Origin: G958296245 sp963664035
GTDB lineage: Bacteria > Chloroflexota > Dehalococcoidia > Lucifugimonadales > G958296245
DNA length: 64,000 bases
Assembly: GCA_963664035.2 (NCBI GenBank)
Contig: OY760867.2
Span: 2,790,001 to 2,854,000, forward strand
Direction of reading: 5' to 3'
Shown piece by piece: positions 40,000-48,061 of this stretch. The notes under the pieces were generated by a model, which saw only the letters and a program-made list of their open reading frames with translations, had not been told where the DNA came from and did no database searches. Every line of letters starts with the position of its first letter. Position 1 is the first letter of the stretch. Made by a program: the position numbers and the translations under genes.

Positions 40000-42024
40000 C
40001 TAGTTCCTGATGTCCCACTGCTCGACGTGGTACTGCCAGTTGTCGTCACGCCCCACGTGGACCGGGTATACCTTGATTTCGGAGAGCTTCAACGGCTTCG
40101 GGATCTCTCCGAAGTGCGGCATGTAGAAGCGCTTGTTCTTCACCTTTACCCCAGCGCCGTTGAACAGACCCACCCAGGGGAGGTCCTTGTGGAAGAACTC
40201 CTCGACTATCTGCTGCCAGATCTTCGCGGCCTCTTCCTGATTGGTTGCCGAGGCTCCCTTGTTGGTCAACTCGTGCAGATCGGCGTTGTAGTAGTAGAAC
40301 TCGCCATCCTCCAGCGGCCGGTTGATGTGTGAGAGCCACCCGGTCGGGTGACCGAACGTGCCCCAACCGGAGTACAGGACCTCAGTCTCGTGGGTGTCGT
40401 ACCACTTGTTCTGTCCGGCCACGCCCGGCTCCGTGTCGTACTCTATCTTGATGCCCGCGTCCCCGAGCATCTGCTGCATGACCGCAAGCCGCGCTCGCCC
40501 CTCTTCGTCCCTCGGGGCCCCCGCCTGCACCTTGATTATCCGGTTGGAGTCCCAGTTCATCTCCGCGAGCAGCGCCTTTGACCTCTCGAGGTCGTACGGG
40601 AACGCATCGTCCCATTCAGGCTTCTGGTACCAGTTGTGTACCAGGGGGCTGTTTATCACTCTTCCCAGTCCATTCTGGAACTTGTCGAGCAGTAGCTGCC
40701 GGTCGAGGGCGTGTACCCAGGCCTGCCGCAGACGCACGTCCTGCAAATGCTCGTGGCGCTGGTTGAAGCCGAAGCCCACCGCGACGGTGCCCTGCGTAGC
40801 GTAGACGTCGAACCTGGGGTCCAGGAGCATCGTCTGCGCGGCGTCGTTCGTGACCCCGCCGCGGACGGTCACGTCGATCTCTCCCCGCTGCATGGCGATC
40901 TGGGTCGCGTCTGCCGAGGGGATGATCGCCAGGATGAGGCGGTCTATCTTCGGCCTACCGAAGTAGAACTCGTCGTTGGCCTCCATCTCCATGTACTGGT
41001 CCGGAACATACTCGACGAACTTGAAAGGCCCACCCCCCATGAAACCGCTCGACCAGAAATCGTGCTCGAGAAGCTGGTCGTCCGGTATCTCCTTCAGTAT
41101 GTGCGCGGGGAGGATCGGCGGCGGCGCCAGGCCGCACAGGTTGCTCAGAGTGTCCAGGAACGTCAGCGTCGGTGGGTCCATCGTCAACTGGATCGTGTGG
41201 TCGTCTACGATGGTCACACCCGATATTCCGGTGGCCGTGCCTTCCAAGACGTCGGACGCCCCCTTCAGGCTCTCGAACATGCCTTGCATCCACCACCCTG
41301 CCTCTGGGAGGAGGTACGACTCGAAGGTAGCCTTGACGTCCTCGGCGATGATGGGGTTCCCGTCGTTCCACACCGCGTTCTTGCGAAGGTAGAATGTCCA
41401 CTGGCTGCCGTCGGGAGCGACGTCCCACCTCTCGGCCAGGTCAGGGACCCACCTTCCGAGCGTCGGGTCCGGCTGCGCCAGGCGAGGGAACATGTACCCC
41501 ATGACCTGCACCACGGCCCCGCTGCCCGTCGTATGCGGCGGGAGGCTGGGCGGCATGTTGGCCATGCGGATGTTCAGCACCTTCTCTTCACCCGGTCGCT
41601 CCACCACTATCTCCTTGATCACCTCTTTGGTGACCACCACCTCCTTCGGCACCTCCTTTACCACCTCTTTCTCCACCACAACCTCAACCTCAACCTCTTT
41701 CACCACTTCTTTCTCCACGACGACCGTCTCGCCGGGCACCTTGACTTCCTTAATCACCTCCTTCTCAACCACCACCTCTACAGGAACCTCCTTCACCACC
41801 TCTTTTTCTACGACGACTGTCTCGCCGGGCACCTCGACCTTCACCTCCTTGACCACCTCCTTCTCCACGACGACCGTCTCGCCGGGCACCTGCACCTCTC
41901 TTACGACCTCCTTCTCCACCACCACCTCCACCGGCACCTCCTTCACCACCTCCCTGGTACATGCCCAAGAGGCGAGCAGGACCAGAGCCGCGACCGCTGC
42001 GAACAAAACCCTCATGCTATTCAT
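40000..42024 (-). CDS. ABC transporter substrate-binding lipoprotein (SBP_bac_5 family) with Val/Glu/Lys repeat linker, cluster 2
   Basis: 674 residues from MNSMRVLFAA; GGGAGGAGATCGATCT precedes this ATG, so the upstream Met is rejected. Signal with Cys-22 (ASWACTRE), repeats EVVKEVPVEVVVEK to about residue 140 (shorter than in cluster 1), then an SBP_bac_5 domain: WDVAPDGSQWTFYLRKNAVW, NPIIAEDVKATFE, GGGPFKFVEY and FGRPKIDRL. The ligand is unknown. Paralogue of the 704-residue protein; both end in YHVEQWD/YHIEQWD. Confidence 0.9.
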   Translation of the reverse strand: MNSMRVLFAAVAALVLLASWACTREVVKEVPVEVVVEKEVVREVQVPGETVVVEKEVVKEVKVEVPGETVVVEKEVVKEVPVEVVVEKEVIKEVKVPGETVVVEKEVVKEVEVEVVVEKEVVKEVPKEVVVTKEVIKEIVVERPGEEKVLNIRMANMPPSLPPHTTGSGAVVQVMGYMFPRLAQPDPTLGRWVPDLAERWDVAPDGSQWTFYLRKNAVWNDGNPIIAEDVKATFESYLLPEAGWWMQGMFESLKGASDVLEGTATGISGVTIVDDHTIQLTMDPPTLTFLDTLSNLCGLAPPPILPAHILKEIPDDQLLEHDFWSSGFMGGGPFKFVEYVPDQYMEMEANDEFYFGRPKIDRLILAIIPSADATQIAMQRGEIDVTVRGGVTNDAAQTMLLDPRFDVYATQGTVAVGFGFNQRHEHLQDVRLRQAWVHALDRQLLLDKFQNGLGRVINSPLVHNWYQKPEWDDAFPYDLERSKALLAEMNWDSNRIIKVQAGAPRDEEGRARLAVMQQMLGDAGIKIEYDTEPGVAGQNKWYDTHETEVLYSGWGTFGHPTGWLSHINRPLEDGEFYYYNADLHELTNKGASATNQEEAAKIWQQIVEEFFHKDLPWVGLFNGAGVKVKNKRFYMPHFGEIPKPLKLSEIKVYPVHVGRDDNWQYHVEQWDIRN

Positions 42025-42101
42025 AGATCGATCTCCTCCCTTTCTCAGGACCAAACCAACGAACCTTTGGATGCCCCTACCACATTCCTGACGGGCTATT
42101 G

Positions 42102-42143
42102 ATTATCACAATTCGAACCTCGAAGTCAAGATTTTGGATCTGG
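42102..42143 (-). promoter_or_regulatory. Promoter of binding-protein gene, cluster 2
   Basis: Minus strand: TTGACT (42129-42124), 16 bases, GATAAT (42107-42102), with the upstream A+T-rich block CCAGATCCAAAATC shared with cluster 1. The leader is about 71 bases. Confidence 0.6.
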
Positions 42144-42220
42144 GGTAGGGGTTTTGGATTTTGGTACCAGCTTGACCGTGCAGCCCTGCAGGTGCTAGCC
42201 TTGGACACCCTCCACCGCCA

Positions 42221-43891
42221 ATGACTCAGACAACCCCTACCCCTTCCAGCCGCAGGGTGGCCGCCAGCGACGACCTGGAGGTCTCCGCATACCTGGAGAT
42301 CGCCCAGGAGAAGCGCGGGCGCGAGTCCGCCCCCGACCGGCCAGCGGAGCCCCAGCGCGAGGCCATCCTCATCATCGACTTCGGCTCGCAGTACAGCCGG
42401 CTGATAGCCCGGCGCGTCAGGGAGTCGAAGGTCTACTGCGAGATCATCGAGCACGATGCCGCCTGGGAGTCGGTCGAGCGCCTAAACCCGCGCGGCGTGA
42501 TCCTCTCCGGCGGGCCGGCCAGCGTCTACGACCCCGGCGCGCCCACCGCCCCATCGTGGGTGTACGACAAGGGCCTGCCCGTGCTGGGCATCTGCTACGG
42601 CATGCAGTTGCTCGTGCATCAGCTCGGCGGCGAGGTGGCGCCCAGCGCCAAGCGCGAGTACGGCCACGCCGTGCTCCACCGCAATACGTCGGACGACCCG
42701 CTCTTCTCCGGACTGCCGGCCGAGATGCCGGTCTGGATGAGCCACGGCGACCGTATCGTGGAGCCGCCGCCGGGGTTCGAGACCCTCGCCTACACGGAGA
42801 ACTCCCCCGTCGCGGCGATTGGCAACCGGGAAGGCGTCGCGGGCATACAGTTCCACCCCGAGGTCGTCCACACGCCCGACGGCAAGGCCCTGCTCGACAA
42901 CTTCGTCCATTCCGTGTGCGGGTGCCGCGCGCTCTGGACTCCCGCCAACTTCGTGGCCGACGCGGTGCGGGACATCAGGGACAGGGTGGGCGACGGCAGG
43001 GTGATATGCGCCCTGTCCGGGGGCGTCGACTCCGCCGTCGCCGCCACCCTCATCCACAGGGCCATCGGCGACCAGCTTACCTGCATCTTCGTCAACAACG
43101 GCCTGCTGCGCCGCGAGGAGCCCGAGCGCGTGCTCGATACCTTCAAGAAGCACCTCGGCATCCCGCTGGTGTACGCGGACGCCTCCGACCGGTTCCTGGA
43201 CGCGCTCGGCGAGGTGTTCGACCCGGAGGAGAAGCGCAGGGTCATCGGCGAGGAGTTCATCCGCGTCTTCGAGCGCGAGGCGTCGCGCCTCGGGACCGTC
43301 GACTTCCTGGCGCAGGGGACGCTCTACCCGGACATCATCGAGAGCAAGACCCCCGAGAACAAGGTATCCGCCAAGATCAAGACCCACCACAACGTGGGCG
43401 GCCTGCCCAGCAGGATGAGGCTCAAGCTGATAGAGCCCCTCCGGTACCTGTTCAAGGACGAGGTGCGCGAGGTCGGGCTGGAGCTCGGACTGGCGGAGGA
43501 GGTGGTCTACCGGCAGCCCTTCCCCGGCCCGGGCCTGGCGATCCGCGTCATGGGGGAGGTGACGAGGGATAAGCTGGAGACGCTGCGCGCCGCCGACTGG
43601 GTAGTCATGGACGAGATCAAGGGCAACGACCTCTACCGCCGGCTGTGGCAGAGCTTCGCGGTGCTGACCAACACGCAGACCGTGGGCGTCACCGGCGACT
43701 ACCGCACCTACGGCCACGTGGTCGCCGTCAGGGCCGTCACGAGCACCGAGGCGATGACCGCCGACTGGGCGCGGCTCCCCTACCAGGTGCTCGCCCGCAT
43801 CTCGAACCGCATCGCCAACGAGGTCCCCGGCGTGAACAGGGTCGTCTTCGACATAACGAGCAAGCCGCCCGGCACCATAGAGTGGGAGTAG
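42221..43891 (+). CDS. guaA: GMP synthase (glutamine-hydrolysing)
   Basis: Converts XMP to GMP using glutamine and ATP. 556 residues, about 40 more than usual, because of an N-terminal extension (TPTPSSRRVAASDDLEVSAY) before AILIIDFGSQYSRLIARRV. Glutaminase Cys in GICYGMQLLV and His/Glu in QFHPEVVHT; ATP-pyrophosphatase loop ALSGGVDSAVAA; C-terminal dimer domain ending TSKPPGTIEWE. No ATG lies between the extension and the conserved start, so the extension may be real or the start may be a GTG near 42257. Confidence 0.96.
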   Translation: MTQTTPTPSSRRVAASDDLEVSAYLEIAQEKRGRESAPDRPAEPQREAILIIDFGSQYSRLIARRVRESKVYCEIIEHDAAWESVERLNPRGVILSGGPASVYDPGAPTAPSWVYDKGLPVLGICYGMQLLVHQLGGEVAPSAKREYGHAVLHRNTSDDPLFSGLPAEMPVWMSHGDRIVEPPPGFETLAYTENSPVAAIGNREGVAGIQFHPEVVHTPDGKALLDNFVHSVCGCRALWTPANFVADAVRDIRDRVGDGRVICALSGGVDSAVAATLIHRAIGDQLTCIFVNNGLLRREEPERVLDTFKKHLGIPLVYADASDRFLDALGEVFDPEEKRRVIGEEFIRVFEREASRLGTVDFLAQGTLYPDIIESKTPENKVSAKIKTHHNVGGLPSRMRLKLIEPLRYLFKDEVREVGLELGLAEEVVYRQPFPGPGLAIRVMGEVTRDKLETLRAADWVVMDEIKGNDLYRRLWQSFAVLTNTQTVGVTGDYRTYGHVVAVRAVTSTEAMTADWARLPYQVLARISNRIANEVPGVNRVVFDITSKPPGTIEWE

Positions 43892-43900
43892 GGCCGCCGC

Positions 43901-45340
43901 GTGGTAGGCGCCAACCCGCTCCCCCGGCTGCCCGAATGGAAGCGCGCCCTGCCCTATGCCGTGATATGGCTCGCGGTCCTTCTCTTTCATTGCTACTACC
44001 TGTTCGACACCGGCATCGAGGGTATTCGCAAGTTTGCCGACAGCGGCGGGTACTACGGGGAGTCGCGCCTCTCGTTGACGAGCGCCGACTTCTGGAGCGC
44101 GGCGCGTTCTCCCGGGATACTGCTGTTCTACAAGTACTTTAGCTCGTTGACGGCTTACGGGCAGGCAACGCCCCATCCCGACGCGCCCGGCATGGTCATG
44201 GTGATCGACGACCCGCTGCTGGAGTACGCGCAGACGGCGTTCAGCATAGCCGCCTGGTCGCTCCTTGCGGTCGCGTGCGCCCGGAACGGCAGGACCGACG
44301 CGTCCCGCCTGCTGCTGTTCTCATGTCCGTTGGCCTTCAGCGTCGTATCTCCCGTCGCCCTATGGAACTTCGTGGCGTTGAGCGAGTCCTTCGCGCTGTC
44401 GTGCATGGCCGTTCTCGCCGCCGCGTGGATGCTGTTCCTGCGCACCGGGCGAATCGCCTGGGCGGTTGGAATCGCGGTGGCTACGGCGGCCTTCGCCAGC
44501 ACCCGGGACGTCCACGTCTACCTGCTCCCCATGATTGCCTTGCCGTCGTTGGGGCTGGTATTCGCCTATCGCCATCAACGGATTCCCGCCCTGGCAGTTC
44601 TTTCCCTGGCGGTCTTCTCCGGTATCGTGTTCGCGGCGATGACCGTCTCGATAGACAATGGGTGGGACGACCAAGGCCGTTGGAGAGTCCCCTTCTACGA
44701 CGTGATGGGAAAGCGCATCCTGCCCGACCCGGGATTCGTCAACTGGTTCACGGAGAACGGCATGCCAACGAATGATGCGCTGCTCGAACGCGCCGGCAAG
44801 GCCGCGGGGGAAGACGGCGAGCAATCGATCAATCGCAATCCGGAGTTGGAAGAGTTCCGAGCCTGGAGCGGGGAACACGGAAGGCGCGCGTACCTGGAGT
44901 TCCTTGTCTCACACCCGGTCTATTCGATTACCGCTCCGGCGCGCCATGACTGGGAGATGTACGGCTTCCGATTAGATTCGTACGCCCACCCTGAGTTCCG
45001 GCCGCTGTTTCCCACGGGCCGCACGGTCAACGCCGCCGAGCGGCGCCACCTGCTGACCGCCGGCGTGTGCGTAGCGATCATCGGCGTCGTCGCCGCCATC
45101 GCGCTTTGGATGCGGAGAGCGGTCCCCTACAGAGCGTGGGCGCTCGTTCCCCTGGCCATGATACTGCTGTCGGTCCCCCACGTATGGCTGAACTACCATG
45201 GCGGCGGGATCGAGCTCGAACGCCATACCGTGATAGCCGTGGTCCATGGCTACCTGGGGGCTGCCCTGCTGGGCCTGTACCTGTTCGACGAGCTGATCGC
45301 GCGCATCGCCGGCGCCCGCCGCCGAGCGGAATCCCCGTGA
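43901..45340 (+). CDS. Multi-pass membrane protein, GT-C glycosyltransferase-like (tandem copy 1)
   Basis: 479 residues, GTG start 9 bases after guaA. About ten hydrophobic segments. The first outer loop has FADSGGYYGESR followed by RSPGILLFYKYF, and later LSESFALSCMAVLAAAWMLF and ASTRDVHVYLL: the order of Asp loop, Arg-Pro-Gly-x-x-x-x-F, and Ser-Glu helix seen in GT-C lipid-linked-sugar transferases. No named family is assigned. The next gene is a close duplicate. Confidence 0.65.
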   Translation: MVGANPLPRLPEWKRALPYAVIWLAVLLFHCYYLFDTGIEGIRKFADSGGYYGESRLSLTSADFWSAARSPGILLFYKYFSSLTAYGQATPHPDAPGMVMVIDDPLLEYAQTAFSIAAWSLLAVACARNGRTDASRLLLFSCPLAFSVVSPVALWNFVALSESFALSCMAVLAAAWMLFLRTGRIAWAVGIAVATAAFASTRDVHVYLLPMIALPSLGLVFAYRHQRIPALAVLSLAVFSGIVFAAMTVSIDNGWDDQGRWRVPFYDVMGKRILPDPGFVNWFTENGMPTNDALLERAGKAAGEDGEQSINRNPELEEFRAWSGEHGRRAYLEFLVSHPVYSITAPARHDWEMYGFRLDSYAHPEFRPLFPTGRTVNAAERRHLLTAGVCVAIIGVVAAIALWMRRAVPYRAWALVPLAMILLSVPHVWLNYHGGGIELERHTVIAVVHGYLGAALLGLYLFDELIARIAGARRRAESP

Positions 45341-46848
45341 CATTCACCACTCGAGCAATGAATGATCCCGTCGAACAGAGCCTCATCGCCGCCGGCGGAC
45401 CCACCGCTGGAATGAAGGGTGCGCGGCGTCCACCCGCCTACCTGGTTTCCCGCCTGTCCGGATGGAAGCGCGCCCTGCCCTATGCCGCGATATGGCTCGT
45501 GGTCCTCCTCGTCCATTGCTACTACCTGTTCGACACCGAGGGCATTCGCAGGTTTGCCGACAGCGGCGGGTACTACGGGGAGTCGCGCCTCTCGTTGACG
45601 AGCGCCGAGTTCTGGAGCTCGGGTCGTTCTCCCGGGATACTGCTGTTCTACAAGTACTTCAGCTCGTTGACGGCTTACAGGCAGGCAACGCCCCTTCCCG
45701 ACTCCGGCATAGTCATCATTGACGACCCGCTGCTGGAGTACGCGCAGACGGCGTTCAGCATAGCCGCCTGGTCGCTCCTGGCGGTCGCGTGCGCCCGGAA
45801 CGGCAGGAGCAACGCGTCCCGCCTGCTGCTGTTCTCATGTCCATTGGCCTTCAGCGTCATCGCTCCCGTCGCCCTATGGAACTTCTTAGCGTTGAGCGAG
45901 TCCTTCGCGCTGTCGTGTATGGCCGTTCTCGCCGCCGCGTGGATGCTGTTCCTGCGGACCGGGCGAATCGCCTGGGCCGTTGGGGTCGCGGTGGCTACGG
46001 CGGCCTTCGCCAGTACCAGGGACGTCCATGCCTACCTGGTCCCCATGATTGCCGTGCCGTCGTTGGCACTCGCTTTTTCGTCACCCCCCCCGCCCCGTAT
46101 GGCGATTTTCGCCCTGGCGGTCTTCTCCGGCATCGTGTTCGCGGCGATGGCAGTATCGATAGACAATGGGTTTGATGACAGGGGTCGTTGGAGAGTCCCG
46201 TTCTACGACGTGATGGGAAAGCGCATCCTGCCCGACCCGGAATTCGTCGACTGGTTTGCGGAGAACGGCATGCCAACGAGCGATGCGCTGCTCGAACGCG
46301 CCGGCAAGGCCGCGGGGGAAGACGGCGAGCAATCGATCAATCGCAACCCGGATCTGGAAGAGTTCCGCGCCTGGAGCGGAGAGCACGGAAGGCGGACGTA
46401 CTTGAAGTTCCTGGTCTCACACCCAATCTATTCGATTACCGCTCCGGCGCGCCAGTTCTGGGACATGTACGGCTTCCGCGTGAATGGGTACGCCCACCCT
46501 GGGTTCGGGCCGCTGTTTCCCACGGACCGCCTGGTCAACGCCGCCGAGCGGCGCCACCTGCTGACCGCCGGCGTGTGCGTAGTGATCATCAGCGTCGTCG
46601 CCACCATCGTGCTCTGGATGCGGAGGACCATCCCATACGGAGCGTGGGCGCTCGTTCCCCTGGCTATGATACTGCTGGCGGTCCCCCACGCATGGCTGAA
46701 CTACCACGGCGGCGGCATCGAGCTCGAACGCCATACCGCGATAGCCGCGGTCCATGCCTACCTGGGGGTTGCCCTGCTCGGCCTGTACCTGCTCGACGAG
46801 CTGATCGTGCGCATCGCCGGCGCGCGCCGCCGAGCAGAAGCTCCGTGA
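45337..46848 (+). CDS. Multi-pass membrane protein, GT-C glycosyltransferase-like (tandem copy 2)
   Basis: 503 residues if started at GTG 45337 (GTGA overlap with copy 1) or 496 from ATG 45358. It carries about 24 extra N-terminal residues and is otherwise nearly the same protein as copy 1 through the C-terminus (FDELIARIAGARRRAESP against LDELIVRIAGARRRAEAP). The short sequence after each stop, TTCACCACTCGA, is also duplicated. Probably arose by recent tandem duplication; most substitutions are conservative. Confidence 0.65.
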   Translation: MTFTTRAMNDPVEQSLIAAGGPTAGMKGARRPPAYLVSRLSGWKRALPYAAIWLVVLLVHCYYLFDTEGIRRFADSGGYYGESRLSLTSAEFWSSGRSPGILLFYKYFSSLTAYRQATPLPDSGIVIIDDPLLEYAQTAFSIAAWSLLAVACARNGRSNASRLLLFSCPLAFSVIAPVALWNFLALSESFALSCMAVLAAAWMLFLRTGRIAWAVGVAVATAAFASTRDVHAYLVPMIAVPSLALAFSSPPPPRMAIFALAVFSGIVFAAMAVSIDNGFDDRGRWRVPFYDVMGKRILPDPEFVDWFAENGMPTSDALLERAGKAAGEDGEQSINRNPDLEEFRAWSGEHGRRTYLKFLVSHPIYSITAPARQFWDMYGFRVNGYAHPGFGPLFPTDRLVNAAERRHLLTAGVCVVIISVVATIVLWMRRTIPYGAWALVPLAMILLAVPHAWLNYHGGGIELERHTAIAAVHAYLGVALLGLYLLDELIVRIAGARRRAEAP

Positions 46849-46851
46849 CCT

Positions 46852-47238
46852 TCACCACTCGACGCGCACGGGGTACTGCCTGATCAGTCGGTCGGGGGTC
46901 ACCACCGCCAGGCCGCCTATGATGGCCTGGGCGATGATGATGCGGTCGAACGGGTCCCGGTGAAGGTCGGGCAGCTTGTGAACCTGTAGCGCGGCCTCCT
47001 CACCTATCGGCAGGGGCTCGATCCGATGGAGCAGGCGTTGGCGGGGGACGTATTCCTCCGGCGGCTCCCGCAGGAGGAGCCGGCCGACGCCGTACTTGAT
47101 CGCGATCTCCCACGCCGACGCGGCGCTCAGGTACACCTCGTTCGTAGGGTCGACGATCAGCCCCCGCGCCGGCCCGCTCAGTCTCGCGTCGCCTTCGACG
47201 AGCCAAATGAATACAGCCGTGTCGAGCAGGAGTCTCAT
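46852..47238 (-). CDS. PIN-domain toxin of a Phd-PIN pair
   Basis: 128 residues: MRLLLDTAVFIWLVEGD, AASAWEIAIKYGVG, DPFDRIIIAQA and VVTPDRLIRQYPV are the acidic PIN motifs of the TA-system subfamily usually paired with Phd/YefM antitoxins. Converges on the GT-C gene 3 bases away; the antitoxin is 15 bases upstream. Confidence 0.9.
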   Translation of the reverse strand: MRLLLDTAVFIWLVEGDARLSGPARGLIVDPTNEVYLSAASAWEIAIKYGVGRLLLREPPEEYVPRQRLLHRIEPLPIGEEAALQVHKLPDLHRDPFDRIIIAQAIIGGLAVVTPDRLIRQYPVRVEW

Positions 47239-47253
47239 CGCCGCCGCCGGCCG

Positions 47254-47523
47254 TCAGGACGCCCTCCCCTCGAACAGGTCGAGGATGTCGTCGGGCAGCG
47301 GGTCGAAGAACGAGTCCGGCATTTCCGCGAGCCCCTTCCCCAGGCCAACCGGCCGCGGTTCGCTCGCGGGCTCCGCGATGGGCAGGATCTCCGCGACGGG
47401 GCGGTTCCGGCGACAGAGGATGATCCGGTCGCCGGCCTTCAGCTTGGCGACGTGCTCGGACAGGTGCGTCTTGGCCTCGTGCATGTTGAGCACGGTTGTA
47501 GCAGGCGTGTTCGCGGTGGTCAT
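47254..47523 (-). CDS. Phd/YefM-type antitoxin
   Basis: 89 residues from MTTANTPATTVLNMHEAKTHLSEHVAKL; the KAGDRIILCRRNRPVAEI strand pair is the family hallmark. The C-terminal half (SFFDPLPDDILDLFEG) would fold onto the toxin. The start is supported by family length; an upstream Met (47565) is less likely because it lies inside the operator palindromes. Confidence 0.88.
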   Translation of the reverse strand: MTTANTPATTVLNMHEAKTHLSEHVAKLKAGDRIILCRRNRPVAEILPIAEPASEPRPVGLGKGLAEMPDSFFDPLPDDILDLFEGRAS

Positions 47524-47555
47524 GGTCGTTTGCGCTTTACTCCCTCCCTCTTGCC

Positions 47556-47577
47556 ATATGGTCATATAGTAAACTAT
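47556..47577 (-). promoter_or_regulatory. Operator palindromes ahead of the Phd antitoxin
   Basis: ATATG-GT-CATAT (47556-47567) and ATAGT-AA-ACTAT (47566-47577) overlap head to tail, 33 bases before the antitoxin ATG. Phd-type antitoxins bind paired palindromes of this kind; on the minus strand TTGAAC about 18 bases upstream of ACTATA may be the promoter. Confidence 0.4.
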
Positions 47578-47656
47578 GTTCCTGGTCTGTTCAAGCCCTT
47601 GCCACCCTCAGAACCTACGTGCTATACTCCCCTCATGCACCGCCACGCACTCGTAG

Positions 47657-47677
47657 GGGCGGGTTTCAAACCCGCCC
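47657..47677. repeat. Palindromic dispersed repeat, copy 3
   Basis: GGGCGGGTTT-C-AAACCCGCCC, preceded by GTAG as in copy 4. Same core TTTCAAA as copies 1 and 2, with different arms. Confidence 0.8.
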
Positions 47678-47720
47678 ATCCCAATCCCGACACGCCGCCC
47701 GGATACGGCGCCGACCGCGT

Positions 47721-47841
47721 GTCTCATTCTGTCTCATCGCTGTCTCATTCTGTCTATTTCATGTCTCATTTTGCCTATTTCGTGTCTCCCCCTGTCTCAC
47801 GGCCCATAGCTGAAAAAGACGAAAAGAGACAAAATGAGACA
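47721..47841. repeat. Helically phased GTCTCATT array with inverted counterpart
   Basis: Units beginning GTCT (or GCCT) start at 47721, 47731, 47742, 47752, 47763, 47773, 47784 and 47794, spacing 10, 11, 10, 11, 10, 11, 10, i.e. 10.5 bp on average. Downstream, GAGACAAAATGAGACA (47826-47841) is the same motif on the other strand; TGTCTCATTTTG (47762-47773) can pair exactly with CAAAATGAGACA (47830-47841). Confidence 0.8.
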
Positions 47842-47899
47842 CTTTTCAAGGAAAAGCGGGTAAATTCGCTATCCTCTCATCGACCGGGCTGCTCGTCCG

Positions 47900-47970
47900 G
47901 CGCCATATATACCAACCATCACCCTCCCTTGCCGTAGAGCGTCACCGCCATCTAGGTGGGAGATTTAGGG
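47900..47970. repeat. Dispersed host repeat without palindromic insert
   Basis: The reverse complement reads CTCTACGGCAAGGGAGGGTG, then ATGGTTGGTATATATGGCGC. At 15429-15530 the two ends of this sequence are separated by about 50 bases that contain palindromic repeat copy 2. 47926-47951 is an exact inverted match to 15429-15454. Confidence 0.75.
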
Positions 47971-48061
47971 TCTTGCGGTGTGCGAGACAGCCGCCGAGCG
48001 GTGGGTTATCATTGCCGCGGCGGGCTTGGTCCATGAGCCGCGCCCGCCTGGGAGTACGCGT

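Larger units (their letters stand above)
47524..48061. other. Gene-free 538-base region between the Phd antitoxin and purD
   Basis: From left to right: Phd promoter/operator palindromes (47556-47577), palindromic repeat copy 3 (47657-47677), a phased GTCTCATT array with inverted partner (47721-47841), and the host repeat (47900-47970). The frame from 47635 (MHRHALVGAGFKPAHP) is built entirely of these repeats and is not a gene in my view. Confidence 0.6.

Noticed and set aside
47721..47841. CRISPR array
   Set aside because: The units are 10-11 bp apart with no spacers of 30 bp and no cas genes in the window.
47635..47937. Possible gene MHRHALVGAGFKPAHP... ahead of purD
   Set aside because: It is made entirely of the palindromic repeat, the GTCTCATT array and the host repeat; the GAGFKPA segment is simply the palindrome translated.
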